Below are positions 21,945 through 33,532 of a stretch of DNA of 64,000 bases, piece after piece. The DNA is from Plasmodium brasilianum. Its lineage: Eukaryota; Apicomplexa; Aconoidasida; Haemosporida; Plasmodiidae. The stretch lies in contig NC_090126.1 of assembly GCF_023973825.1 (NCBI RefSeq), forward strand, positions 930,001 through 994,000, in the 5' to 3' direction. The position numbers were made by a program, and so were the translations under genes. The notes under the pieces are model-generated. The model saw only the letters and a list, made by a program, of their open reading frames with translations, did not search any database and was not told the origin of the DNA. Position 1 is the stretch's first letter, and each line of letters opens with the position of its first letter.

Positions 21945-24900
21945 AAAAGTGGTTTAAAATGTACAGCTAGTTTTTTCTCATAAGTAATAAATAAATATGT
22001 GCCACAGATAATATATATATGTTTGAAGCTTAGTTAGCAAGAGCTTGAAATTTTGAATGCTTGAAGGATGGACATAAGAAAAATGAAAGGAAAAAATTAA
22101 AAATATTCTGGGAATTTTTTAAAAATAAGACGAAAGGATAAAAATATGGAGGACGTTAAAGAAAAGTTACAAAAAGATAAATAAAAATAGAAAAATCATA
22201 AACTGATTGAAAAAAATAACAAAGAGATCGTAAAAAAATAACGAAGAGATCGTGAAAAAATTAGAAAGAATTAAAAAAATTAAAATTTTTTTTTTTTTTA
22301 ACGTTTCATTTAATGATACTTTTGGTATGAACCTTTACATATCCTAATTATAGACCTAATAATTAACTGTATATACATAAATATAAATAAATCATTCTCA
22401 TTTGTTTTTCATAATTTTGTTCTAATGCACAACATTAATGCCATATATGTTATACATAGACATATAGTGTGTACAGTACAAATTAAATCATTAAAATAAA
22501 GAAAATTTTGTTTACAACTAAAACTTTTTTTTTTTTTTCTTTTTTTTTTTTTTGGATATGATTAATATTTAACTCTAAAATAACTATCAAATTAAAATTT
22601 AATTTTTAATATTTGTATAAATGGTTATGTAAATTATTCATGTAATATATATATAGCAAGGGTATCATTTTAGCATTTTCACCCTGTTAATCTCGCTCAT
22701 TTATCATATATGTTTCAACTTGTATGTATAATTATATATTTGCGTATTATATATATTTCTTTGTAATGTTAATATATTTTTTTTTTTTTATTACCTTGCA
22801 CTTGTCAATTACTCAATATTTAGAAGCTTTTTTAATAAAAAAAATAAGCAAATAATTTTTCGTGTAATTAAAGGATTAATAAAACACCCAAGGGGAAGTA
22901 TATACAAGTCAATAAGGGCTAACACAATCAGAAATTATAAGAGGATACATGTATCAATAAAAGAATATCTCATTAATTAATTACAAACCTATTAGATATA
23001 TCTGCGACTAAGCAGTAACGTATGCATGTGTTTTTATATACATGTATATCTATCTGTCTATATATACATATATATATATATATTATATCTATGCACACAC
23101 CTTTGACATTCCTGCTAATTTTTCACCCTCCAAAAGCACATATTATAAGTACGTTACTCTATGGTTCAATGACACATAAACGATTTTATAAATATATGTA
23201 GGGAATGGTAAATTTTCTATTTTTGTTTGAGCTAAATATTTAAGAGTAATATTACTTAGAAAGACAATATATGTTTCTAAAATACGAAAAAATATAAAGA
23301 ATATGTACATACATTTTTATATTAAATTTTTTTTTGTTGTTATTTACAACTTTGTAAGTTTTGAAAATTTGAGTTAATTTTTATCCTGTATCCTTTAAAA
23401 AATAGTAGAATAATACTCATTATATTTGTTACGCAAAATTGTTATATTAATATTTTATCCTCTGGGTGATTTTAATATTACCTTATATATAAATTGACTA
23501 TATAACTGTATTTAAAAATGTGAAAAGCAAACCTAAAATTTCATTAATTGTATGCAAAAATTTCTCATTTATTTCACACTATTTCACGACTTAATAAGCC
23601 TCCTAACTAGTTATATGTTTATATAAATGAAAAATATAGAAAAAAAAAAAAAAAAAAAAGAATCTATATGTATAAATTTTTTTTTTTTTCTGAAGAAATT
23701 AATCATTAATAATTTTATTTAATATATATTTTATTCTTAATATAGCGTTGTGCATTTAAATTCTTTGCCTTGCAAATAGATCATTTACTTTTTTCCTTAT
23801 GCACCAATTAAAAACATGTTCGAGCAAAAAAAAAAAAAATAAAATAAAATAAAATAAAATAATCAATTAATCAATTATATTACGTTACATATATAGAACT
23901 AACATTTAAAAGATGAAAGAGTGAGAGCAAGGGTGTGACATAATTTTTGTTGTTTTTTCCACGCACACAGAAAATAAAAAATTTGAACACAGCAATTCTA
24001 TATATTTTTTTCTTTTTTTTTAATGTATATATTAATAAAAAAAACTAAAATATATAAAGGGTGTTTTAAATTATGAATGAGTTTTTAAATTTCCATTCAA
24101 AAAAAAAATAAAAAAAAGCATTTTTACTCAAATTTTTTTTGTCTATATTATAAGATAAACAAAAATAAAAATGTGGTAATTATATACCTTATAAATTTGC
24201 AAAATTGTTATATTCATAAGTTGTTCTATAATTTTTAGAAATTGCTGTTATTGTTGCCCTTCTAATAATACCTACATATACAAATAATGTACTTGACATT
24301 TAAAATGATAATGCAATTTAGAAAAATAGGTCACGTCACGTGAAAATTTAAGTAAAACGAATGTACATATATAAACATATATATATATATATTTATTTAT
24401 TTATTTATCTATTTTCCATCTCTTTTTGAAAGAAGAAATTTCGTTTACACCATCCAATGAAAAAAAAAAAAAAGAAAAAAAGTGTGATATATTGAATTTC
24501 GAACTAAGATTACTTACAAAAGTTGTAAAAATAAATGTTTCCCTATGAACTAATATATGTAAATATATATAATGAACTTCACAATAAATTTTATTTTTTC
24601 GTTGAACACTATTATGCATAATTTTATGTTTTATATACTGTTATTTCTGCAACACAATTTTTTTTTTTTTTTTTGTAATTGCTGTTTGATTTATATTTTG
24701 GAAAATTTACAATATCCAAATAGGAAAAAAAGATTATAGAAAATTACATTTTACGTTATAAGGAATTTGTCACAAGTTTTTCACAAAATTCTCACAAATT
24801 TCTTACTAATTTTTTTTGTTTTGTTGTTTTGATGTTTTGTTGTTTTGATTCTTTGTTGTTTTGATATTTTGAAGCTTTTATATTTTTTTCTTTTTTTTTT

Positions 24901-25802
24901 TGTTGCAGTTGCTTAAGTTCCTCTAAGCAAATCGCAAATTACGACACTATAAGAAAGGAGTAAATAAGTAGTAGATTAACATATTTTTGCAATCACTAGT
25001 TCCATATTTTTTAATGATTTTTAATTTTTTTTTTTTTTTTTTTTTTTTTTTGTATATATTTCTGAACTGGTGTAACTCAAAAAGGTTTTTTCTTTTTCGT
25101 AAAACTAGTACCACAAGGGTTTTCCAAATATTTTTTTTAATGAATAGAATATTTATATGTAAATGAGACTCACAAGATTTTTAAAGAAATTAGTGTTATT
25201 TAAAAATACCTAATTTTTTTTTTTTTTTTTCATTTATTTCAGTCGTATATACATAATGTAGAACTGATTTGTTGTTTTCTTGTTCAGCTTTTTTTAAATA
25301 CAAGCATATACACACGTGTGTATTTATGTAAATGCGTTTATATATATATGTATTACAAACATATATATGTATTACAAATATGTACATGTATTACAAATAT
25401 GTACATGTATTACAAATATGTACATGTATTACAAATATGTACATGTATTACAAATATTTATGTGTATTGCAAACACTTATATGTATTTCAAATATTTATA
25501 TATATACATATATATACTTACTGTACACACCATGCAATATTCATAAATGACCCATGTTGTCCTTTGTCATAATTTTTATTTTTTATTTTTCTATCATTCA
25601 TTATTAACTTTTAATGTTTTACAACTTTTTATATTTTTATACAAAACTTTTTATGTCAACTTATTTTGTTTTGTTTTTATGAAACATCGTCAACCCCTCT
25701 TGACACAAACAGCAGTGTAACATCTTATGTAGCTTTTCAAATCATTTGAAAAGTGCAACTTGGCTATAAAAAAGAAAAAAAAAAAAGATAAGAAATACTA
25801 CA
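21945..25802. promoter_or_regulatory. Long intergenic region between the ataxin-2-like gene and the 2104-residue gene
   Basis: About 3.9 kb of very AT-rich DNA lies between two plus-strand genes: the 3' UTR of the left gene, then the promoter and 5' UTR of the right one. It contains long homopolymers (for example 22280, 23640, 24660, 25028-25051), a TTTTGTTG-type repeat at about 24826-24872 and a 19-bp tandem repeat at 25348-25500. I saw no exon or RNA gene. Confidence 0.5.
25348..25500. repeat. 19-bp tandem repeat upstream of the 2104-residue gene
   Basis: Eight copies of TGTATTACAAA recur every 19-20 bases. The central units are identical (TGTATTACAAATATGTACA) and the outer ones diverge. 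All three frames on the plus strand stay open through the array, which produces spurious ORFs. It ends about 300 bases before the start codon at 25803. Confidence 0.9.
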
Positions 25803-28800
25803 ATGGATAACATTATTGATACTTACGAAATAATTGGAAAAATTGATGACCAAAAATCAATTTCTTCAAATAGCTTGTTAAATAATGAAGAATTTAACGA
25901 TATTTCTTGCATCGATATAGGAGATAAAGATTGTTGTGGCCTAAACAAGGCAGCCAAAAATATTAGCACGTTAGATGAGGCAAAAGAGAAGGAGATATAT
26001 TGTAATACAAGCGGATACACGAATGGGAATGAAAATGAGAATGGAAATAAAAATAGTTCATCGAATTTACAAGATGAAAGGAAAACGGACAAAGAACAGA
26101 TTGTAGGAAGTTGCAAAAAAGGAGAAAGTAAAAATGTAAACAAGTCAAACATGGTAATGTGTAAAAATGGAGAAACTCCTAATAACGAGCAAGAAATGAA
26201 TAATAATGATACTATGCATGGGAAGGATGCTGTGAATGGGAAGGATGCTGTGAATGGGAAGGATGCTGTGAATGGGGAGGATGCTGTGAATGGGGAGGAT
26301 GTTATGTATGGGGACGATAATAATAATGAAATAAATGCAAGTAACTTGAATGGAGAAAATTGTAGTACCATACTGAATAACATGAACGCAAGTAATAAAA
26401 ACACCTCAAAGGGTGAAGAAGGAATTAAAAAAATTTCCTCAACAGAGGAATTAAATAAAAGCATGAGAAATGCAGATATGATAAATGGTAGCAGTATTAG
26501 TAGCAGCGGCAATAATAATAATAGTAATAATAAAGGTAATTGTAAAATAAGTAACAGTAAGAATAATTGTAAGAAACATTACAAGGTATTAATTCACGCT
26601 CCTGCTTGTTGGAAGGGAGAAAAATTTAATTCCACACCATATATTTTTGTTTATGATAAAACAACTAATTTTTTTATATATAGTGAATCGCCTCTAGAAA
26701 TAGAAAAATATATTATTGATACAAGTGCTGATGATTTTGAAAGTAGGGTATTAACAATAATGTTTTATGACACTCTTTTTGCATGTTCTACATCTTCCCT
26801 TCTTATGAAAAATAATAAAGGAGAATTACAATACTTACCAAAACCACTTAGCGTATTTTATTTACCATTATGTAAGATAGACCTAGAGAATGATTCTGTA
26901 AAATATAGGTTATCCCTAAGAACAAATGTTATTTTATGTGATATAAACATAAATGAAGCTATTAGTTTATTTAATAATAGCTCAAGAATAAATGGTCAGA
27001 ATGTAAATAAATTCAGTTTACATTTTATTTTGAAAAATAATAATTATACAGATAATGATGCATATAATTACCTGCATTATCCGACCAAATTTTATGGTGT
27101 GCCTCGTTCTAATTTATCATCCTGTGTACAAAAATATAAGGGAAGTAACGAAAGGTTATACAACAATGCAACCAAAAATAACACAAACAATTATGCTGAC
27201 ATTGCAACTAAGGTTAATGTTAATGTTAATAATAATAGTAATAATAATTATAGTAGTTGTAATAATAATTATAGTAGTTGTAATAATAATTATAGTAGTT
27301 GTAATAATAATTATAATAGTTGTAATAATAATTATAATAGTTGTAATAATAATTATGGTAGTTGCAATAACGTCACTCGTAGATACTTAATGAATTACTC
27401 GAGGAGTCAAGTACACACATTTAAAAATAACACTGTGGATCAAGACCAACTTATCTCACTAGATAAGTTGAAGAATAAATGGGAACAATATGCGCATGCG
27501 CATCTAAGAAGGGACAACACAAAAATTGGCTTATATAACGCAGGGGAAAAGAAAAACACAAAATTAAACACATATAACAAGTCGAGTGGTGGTGAACCCT
27601 TTGTCAGTAAGATGAAATCAGAAAAATCGTTAAACGTAGAAAGCGATAGCAACAACTACAAAGTAAACATAAATAGAAATGGCAATAACAACGGTATAAT
27701 TCAAAATACGCTAAACCTTGATAAAAAGGATAATGAAGAAAATGCAAAAGATAGCTTACTTAACAGTCAGCTGTACAACAAACAGATGAATCAAAAGTCG
27801 GATGATAACACATCAAGTTACAGTAGAACAAAATCTTACTACGATTTATTACGTAACAACGCAAGATCATATAACGACTATGACATCAAAGATGATATTT
27901 TACCCGAAGACAGCGCTTCTATGATACATGTTTTTGATAAAGAAACTGCTCGTTCGGAAAAGGGGAAAAAAATTTTAGAAGGCGGAAGCACACTAACAAG
28001 CAACATTAGAACTGTTAATAATATGTTTACAACATGCGTCAAGAAGATAATGAAAAAGAGGAGTGAAATTAATAGCGTTGAATATGATCATTCAGTAAAC
28101 AAGGATCCCGCAGATAGCGGCCATTCCAAAAAAGACTACGCCCAAAACGGTCATACCCCTAATAACCATGCAAATAATAAACATCCGGATTCACCTAATG
28201 AGGAAGGGACCCAAGATAAAATCCACTTCAAGGAATATGAAAATATGGACAACTTCAATGAAGAACTATCAGTAAACTATTCTCAAATACAAAATCTCAA
28301 ATATTTCAATACAGCAAATTCTGTATGCTCCTCGTACTTGAAAAATGATGAAAACTTAATATTAGCTATAAAAGAAATAAAACAATGGATGGAAAAAATA
28401 GAAGATAAAGTTAGTACAATATCGTACGAAAAGAGTGAAGTTAACTTACGTTGTATAAATAATAGTAATGATGTTAAATATAACAAAATTTTAAAGTATC
28501 TAATAAAAAGTGTGAGAAATCATATAAAACTAAAAAATAGAAGTATTTACAAAATATGTTATTTAAATATTAGGAATTTGTATCTAATGAAAAAAAATGA
28601 TAAAGTAAAATTTGAGAATAAATTATTAATAAGAAATTATGGAGATCTTAAAAGTAAATATAAAAACGTGTTAGTAAATTTATGCAAAAACATCTTCTTA
28701 ATAAAATATTATGCTATAAGGGACAAGTTTCATTATAGTAAAAAATATGAAAATATGATGAGATATGTACAATTAGAAAAAAACGATTTATTAAGTATAA

Positions 28801-31800
28801 TTGAAGAAAAGAAGTTCGATCAAGAAAATAGTCTAAATATTAATTTGATGCTATCAGTAGAGCTGAAAAAGCTACAAGAAGAAAAGGAATCTATTCTTAG
28901 TAAAAGTTATTATTATAAAAATGAAACGGAAAGTATATCTACCAAATATGAGTCTCTATATAAGGATTTTGATACCATAAAAGAAGAATTAGAAAATATA
29001 AAGAAGGAAAATGAATGTTTGAAGGACCAACATGAAAATATGAAAAAAGACAAAGAATCTTTAATAAAAGAATTAGGTGATACCAAAGCAAAATATTTTA
29101 ATCTAACTGGTATATTAGAAGGAGAGGAAAAAATGTATGGTAAAAAAGTAGAGGAGTTAGAAAACAAACTTCAGCATGTTACTCAAGAAAAGAATATTCT
29201 AATTAATGAAATAAAGGACGAAATTGATACCTTTACAAAAATGATAAATGAGAAAGATGAAGAAAATATAAAAATAAAAGAAAAATTAAAAGAATTAAAA
29301 AATATAGAAGAGAAGTATAAACACACACAAATAAATTTTGGGGCTCTTAAAAAAGAATTTGAAAAAAGTTTTGACCAAGTCCAAATGATATTAAAAGAAA
29401 TGATTCAAAAAGAGAAGGAATACACCAAAAAATATAATGATTCTATTAAATTTTTGGAAGAAGAACATAAAGATATAGTAGAAAAATTATTACATGAAAA
29501 AGATAATACAATTTACGAGTGTAATTATTATAAAGATTTATGTAAAAATCAATTCAATAAAATGATAACATTTGATGAAAGTTTAACAACAACAGAGAAA
29601 TTGTTGGATCACGTCTTGTCCCAGTACCCGCAACTATTTAATGATCTCAAAATTAATTCTAGAAATAATTTATTAAATAAATCATTTGGGAAAATGCATT
29701 ATGAAAATATACAGGCTGTGCGGGATAACATTAAACTAATTAAAAAATCGTTAAGCCATTTTAAAATGAGTTGTAAGAGCAGTTCATACAATTTTCATAC
29801 GTCTTCAGATTATAACAAAAAATATAATTATAATAGTAATAATAATAATAGTAGTAATAAAAACAGTAGTAATAATAACAGTAGTAATAATTATTACAAA
29901 AAAACTAGCTACTCTTCCAGCGTAAGAAATAAAGGAATTAGTAGTCTTTTAAGACACTATGAAAATGATACAAAAAATCAAGAGGAAAAAAAAAATTCCT
30001 ATTTTGATTATGAGCATCTGGATGAACAGATACTCAGCAGGAAAAGATCAATCAGTAACAACGCCAATAGAAATGTATCTATGGTTTCTATTAATTCTCA
30101 TAAAAATATAGATCTAAAGAAAAAAATGGATTCTTATAATTCTATGTTGTACAAGAATGTTGCACCGTCTACTAGTACAACCGGTTCTATGATTAGTAAA
30201 AATAAGCCCCCCTCAGTTTTTGATAAGAATAAAAACAGTCATTATGGCACAAAAGAAGGAAGTCAGATGAATAGCAGCTCGAAATATTCGAAACATAGTA
30301 ATAAGCTAAATAACTCAAATAATCAGGGATGCGTTAAAATGGAAAAGGTTGTGCAAAGCATTCTGAATCAAATAGACAAGGGGAAGGAGTACTCTGACAA
30401 TAACAGTGAAAGTGAAAGTGATAATGAAATTATTAACCGACTGAGCAAAGATGATATGGCCAATTATAAGAGGGAATACCACAAACAATCTTGTAAAGGA
30501 AACGATGAATACAACGATAAGCACGACGGTAAGCACGACGATAAGTACAACGATGAATACAACGATAAGCACGACGGTAAACACGACGATAAGTACAACG
30601 ATGAATACAACGATAAGCACGACGGTAAGCACGACGATAAGTACAACGATGAATACAATGATAAGCACGACGATAAGTACAACGATGAATACAACGATAA
30701 GCACGACGATAAGCACGACGATAAGTACAACGATGAATACAACGATAAGCGCGACGATAAGCACGACGATAAGTACAACGATACATACAACGGTAAGTAC
30801 AACGATAAATTTAACGATAAATGCAACGATAAAATCAACAATGAATACAACGATAAAAGCAACAATGAATGCAACGATAAAAGCAGCGACAATTCTGATA
30901 AGATCAATTATAAGCATTATGATAAAAAGGGAAAAAACAGTTTTAATTTGAGTGCAACATTGCATGGAAGCCTAATAAAAGACGTAAACGAGTTGAAGAA
31001 CATGGACGTTGAAAATATGTATGAACATCTGGGTTATTCTGATAACGTGTGCGTGTCAGAGGATATCGATACAGGAGATGGAGCAGGGGGTAATGGTGGT
31101 GAAGTGGCAGACGAAGTTATCGACGCGAAGGTTGATGAGGTCGTTGACACACAGGTCGATGTAAATGCAGTTGACCATTGTGATGAGATGAAAAAGCATA
31201 CACCAGATGATGAGAAAGAATTGAAAAATAGTCATTTGGACAAGGTTGAAAGTAGTAAGAGTTCAAATGGAACTGATAAAATTTACGAGTTTGACCAAAA
31301 TAATTTCAAAGAAATAATTTCATTCATCGAAAAAAATGTTATTAAAAATTCTGAGTCCATTCATAAGGATAAGAAAAATAATGAACTCAAAAATGGATAT
31401 TCTAAAAATGCTTCTAATAATAGCTCCCATTTCGACGCTATGGGTGATAAGAACAATTATATTAACTACTACGATGACAGGTACAATAATAGTAATAATA
31501 CTGCTAATATTAATAGTACTAATAATATTAACAGTAATAATAATGATGCTGCTAAAATTAATAATAATGGAAAAACTATCCCCGATAAAAAATTCCTCTG
31601 CAAAATAAGTAAGTTTTCCAAGAATGCGAGTTCATCCATTACCCCCTATAAATCATTGAATTTTAATAATAAGCAAACAGAAAAACATAAAAATACTGAT
31701 AAAACAATTAAAACGGCCTTAGATAGTAGTTACATTAAAAATATAAGTAATAACACTATGACACTAAATTACAAAAGTAACATAACACCAAACGTGAAAA

Positions 31801-32117
31801 ATGCTAATCAGAAGAACGCGAGCTATACAATATCAACAGCTAGACCATTAATAAACAGTTCAAGAAAAAACTCCCCCTTGATTTACCAAGAGGAAAATCA
31901 AAAAAATTCTACTAATAATAATGAGGGAAATATGAAAAAATATAATAGTACTCATTATAAGTGCAAAAAATTGGAAGAATCAGCTAATATTAAAAAAGAT
32001 GATCCACAGAATGTGAACTATTACAAATCTTCTACAATCAAAAAAAGTTTGACATATGATGACAAGTTCAGGAATAAAAATACTGCCTCAAGTAAAACTC
32101 TTATTGTAAGAAAGTGA
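25803..32117 (+). CDS. Conserved-looking 2104-residue coiled-coil, repeat-rich protein, function unknown
   Basis: This single-exon gene encodes an Asn/Lys/Ser-rich protein. After a low-complexity head, a compact non-repetitive region at about 258-400 (from KHYKVLIHAPACW) alternates hydrophobic strands. It could be an N-terminal C2-like (NT-C2) beta-sandwich of the kind that heads coiled-coil adaptors, but this is only a shape-based guess. A long Glu/Lys/Leu-rich coiled coil follows (about 846-1266). Three degenerate-repeat tracts interrupt it: GKDAVN hexamers (about 138-165), NNNYSSC octamers (about 478-520) and DKHDDKYNDEYN-type units (about 1567-1690). The tail is basic, Ser/Asn-rich and ends in LIVRK. 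There is no signal peptide or membrane segment. The architecture suggests a cytoskeletal or scaffold role, which is inference. Confidence 0.9.
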   Translation: MDNIIDTYEIIGKIDDQKSISSNSLLNNEEFNDISCIDIGDKDCCGLNKAAKNISTLDEAKEKEIYCNTSGYTNGNENENGNKNSSSNLQDERKTDKEQIVGSCKKGESKNVNKSNMVMCKNGETPNNEQEMNNNDTMHGKDAVNGKDAVNGKDAVNGEDAVNGEDVMYGDDNNNEINASNLNGENCSTILNNMNASNKNTSKGEEGIKKISSTEELNKSMRNADMINGSSISSSGNNNNSNNKGNCKISNSKNNCKKHYKVLIHAPACWKGEKFNSTPYIFVYDKTTNFFIYSESPLEIEKYIIDTSADDFESRVLTIMFYDTLFACSTSSLLMKNNKGELQYLPKPLSVFYLPLCKIDLENDSVKYRLSLRTNVILCDININEAISLFNNSSRINGQNVNKFSLHFILKNNNYTDNDAYNYLHYPTKFYGVPRSNLSSCVQKYKGSNERLYNNATKNNTNNYADIATKVNVNVNNNSNNNYSSCNNNYSSCNNNYSSCNNNYNSCNNNYNSCNNNYGSCNNVTRRYLMNYSRSQVHTFKNNTVDQDQLISLDKLKNKWEQYAHAHLRRDNTKIGLYNAGEKKNTKLNTYNKSSGGEPFVSKMKSEKSLNVESDSNNYKVNINRNGNNNGIIQNTLNLDKKDNEENAKDSLLNSQLYNKQMNQKSDDNTSSYSRTKSYYDLLRNNARSYNDYDIKDDILPEDSASMIHVFDKETARSEKGKKILEGGSTLTSNIRTVNNMFTTCVKKIMKKRSEINSVEYDHSVNKDPADSGHSKKDYAQNGHTPNNHANNKHPDSPNEEGTQDKIHFKEYENMDNFNEELSVNYSQIQNLKYFNTANSVCSSYLKNDENLILAIKEIKQWMEKIEDKVSTISYEKSEVNLRCINNSNDVKYNKILKYLIKSVRNHIKLKNRSIYKICYLNIRNLYLMKKNDKVKFENKLLIRNYGDLKSKYKNVLVNLCKNIFLIKYYAIRDKFHYSKKYENMMRYVQLEKNDLLSIIEEKKFDQENSLNINLMLSVELKKLQEEKESILSKSYYYKNETESISTKYESLYKDFDTIKEELENIKKENECLKDQHENMKKDKESLIKELGDTKAKYFNLTGILEGEEKMYGKKVEELENKLQHVTQEKNILINEIKDEIDTFTKMINEKDEENIKIKEKLKELKNIEEKYKHTQINFGALKKEFEKSFDQVQMILKEMIQKEKEYTKKYNDSIKFLEEEHKDIVEKLLHEKDNTIYECNYYKDLCKNQFNKMITFDESLTTTEKLLDHVLSQYPQLFNDLKINSRNNLLNKSFGKMHYENIQAVRDNIKLIKKSLSHFKMSCKSSSYNFHTSSDYNKKYNYNSNNNNSSNKNSSNNNSSNNYYKKTSYSSSVRNKGISSLLRHYENDTKNQEEKKNSYFDYEHLDEQILSRKRSISNNANRNVSMVSINSHKNIDLKKKMDSYNSMLYKNVAPSTSTTGSMISKNKPPSVFDKNKNSHYGTKEGSQMNSSSKYSKHSNKLNNSNNQGCVKMEKVVQSILNQIDKGKEYSDNNSESESDNEIINRLSKDDMANYKREYHKQSCKGNDEYNDKHDGKHDDKYNDEYNDKHDGKHDDKYNDEYNDKHDGKHDDKYNDEYNDKHDDKYNDEYNDKHDDKHDDKYNDEYNDKRDDKHDDKYNDTYNGKYNDKFNDKCNDKINNEYNDKSNNECNDKSSDNSDKINYKHYDKKGKNSFNLSATLHGSLIKDVNELKNMDVENMYEHLGYSDNVCVSEDIDTGDGAGGNGGEVADEVIDAKVDEVVDTQVDVNAVDHCDEMKKHTPDDEKELKNSHLDKVESSKSSNGTDKIYEFDQNNFKEIISFIEKNVIKNSESIHKDKKNNELKNGYSKNASNNSSHFDAMGDKNNYINYYDDRYNNSNNTANINSTNNINSNNNDAAKINNNGKTIPDKKFLCKISKFSKNASSSITPYKSLNFNNKQTEKHKNTDKTIKTALDSSYIKNISNNTMTLNYKSNITPNVKNANQKNASYTISTARPLINSSRKNSPLIYQEENQKNSTNNNEGNMKKYNSTHYKCKKLEESANIKKDDPQNVNYYKSSTIKKSLTYDDKFRNKNTASSKTLIVRK
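27226..27365 (+). repeat. In-frame Asn/Ser/Cys octad repeat
   Basis: About six or seven tandem copies of a roughly 21-base unit encode Asn-Asn-Asn-Tyr-Ser/Asn-Ser-Cys within the 2104-residue protein. The regularly spaced cysteines are unusual for a Plasmodium Asn-rich tract. Confidence 0.9.
30505..30830 (+). repeat. In-frame 12-base coding repeat
   Basis: Inside the 2104-residue gene, 12-base blocks (AACGATAAGCAC / GACGATAAGTAC / AACGATGAATAC variants) are arranged in tandem. They encode Asp-Lys-His/Tyr-Asp and Asn-Asp-Glu-Tyr tetrapeptides. Larger groups of four or five blocks are reiterated, so the array grew by multi-block duplications. Because the period is a multiple of three, the opposite strand also stays open in several frames. 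Confidence 0.92.
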
Positions 32118-32812
32118 ATATTCATTTATTTCCTGAATATTCGACATTATCACTTATATTTTTTTTTAATATTCCTAATCCTTCCTCTTAGTACGATGTA
32201 CCGTTTGAGGATTATTTTTCTTTGCGCATCCGTGGGAAATGTGCATACATCCCTACATTCCCATACGTGCTTGTGTTCACGTGCTTACGTACTTACATGT
32301 TTACATGTCCATACGTATTTATGTTCACGCGCATACAAACTCACATGCTAACATGTATACAATTTAAGTACGCACAAGTGTATCTGTACGCGGTGAACGC
32401 GAAACCAGGAAAATGCTACAATTCAGTGTGATACTGAGAAATGCAAATAGTTTTTTCATTTTATATTAAAAAATTTTATTAACATGCATTTATAATAACT
32501 TGTCTTTTTTGCGTAATGTTTTTAAAAATTAAAAAGGTATATACCAGCACACACACATGCCCACAAAAATGAAGTAAATAAATAAGATATAATAAAATGT
32601 CTGCTAATATTTCCGATACTCCCTCATTTTATTCTTGTTCACTCTATTTTAATTTATTTCATTTTTCTCCATTTCAATTAATTTCTTTTTATCGAAAACA
32701 GTATTGCTTACTTAAAATGGGGTTTCAAAAAGTGAACATATAGCAGCGTATGCACTGTGCGTATTTGTGTGTATGTACGCATGTATATTATATCTATTAC
32801 ATATTCGCAGTG
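32118..32812. other. Convergent 3' intergenic region
   Basis: About 700 bases separate the 3' ends of the 2104-residue gene (plus) and clathrin light chain (minus). The part at 32220-32400 is less AT-rich, with irregular ACGTRCATAC-type repeats. No gene was recognised. Confidence 0.45.
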
Positions 32813-33532
32813 TTAAGATCCCTCCTTTTTTATTAGTTTCAAGAGAACTTGTTTCATTCTGCTGTTTTCTTTAAAATACTCCCCTTTTTCTAAATCTAAA
32901 TATTGAGATACTTTTAACCATGTCTTATTTTCTAAATTTTCTTCTTTTCTTTTTTCTTCTGATTTTTTTTTTTTGGATTGTTTTTTTTTTTCTTCAATTA
33001 TAATAGCCATTTCTTCGTACCACTTTTTTAAGTCTTCAGCGGCTTTTTTTTTTATTTCCATTTTTTTTTTTTTTTCATATTCTTTTCTTTCTTCAATTCT
33101 TTTTAGTCTTTCTGTTTCCCAAGTGGTTGACTCTTCTGTATCTGAAATATCTGATTCTTTTTCGAAAAATTGTTCATATGAATTTTCAAAAGACATTATT
33201 CTACTTTCTTTTCTTAAGGAGGCTGAGTATTTATTTAAGCTGTCATTCATATTATTACTACTGCTTTTATGTTTAAGATTATTACTACTCTCTTCAATTT
33301 CTCTTTTATTTATATTTATATCATTATAGACACTATTCAAAGATATATTCAAATCATTGTACGTCAAATTATTACTTCTATCCAGGTTGTCACTTAGGCT
33401 GTTGGGAGACCCTAACTCTTCATTAATTTCATACTCTCCATTATTCTGAGAAGTTTTATTTTCTACATTATTGCTGTTGATATCGTCGTAGTTACTGAAG
33501 CTAAATTGGTTGAACTCATTTAACTCACTCAT
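32813..33532 (-). CDS. Clathrin light chain
   Basis: The protein is 239 residues long. The N-terminal two thirds is Asn/Ser/Asp-rich and disordered. The C-terminal third has the hallmark of clathrin light chains: WETERLKRIEERKEYEKKKK and KKWYEEMAIIIEEKKKQ form a charged helix that packs on the heavy chain. It is followed by an ENKTWLKVSQYLDL motif and a short final helix. The light chain regulates assembly of coats on endosomal and Golgi vesicles; in apicomplexans clathrin is mainly placed at the trans-Golgi (family knowledge). The start ATG at 33532 gives an acidic FNQFSF N-terminus. The gene is divergent from EMC4 with 2.5 kb between. Confidence 0.85.
   Translation of the reverse strand: MSELNEFNQFSFSNYDDINSNNVENKTSQNNGEYEINEELGSPNSLSDNLDRSNNLTYNDLNISLNSVYNDININKREIEESSNNLKHKSSSNNMNDSLNKYSASLRKESRIMSFENSYEQFFEKESDISDTEESTTWETERLKRIEERKEYEKKKKMEIKKKAAEDLKKWYEEMAIIIEEKKKQSKKKKSEEKRKEENLENKTWLKVSQYLDLEKGEYFKENSRMKQVLLKLIKKEGS

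Noticed and set aside
30315..30965. Long antisense open frames (up to 216 codons, Val/Ile or Tyr/Arg/Cys-rich) opposite the 2104-residue gene
   Set aside because: They arise from the 12-base repeat, whose period keeps all frames open. Composition is repetitive and has no independent coding signal.
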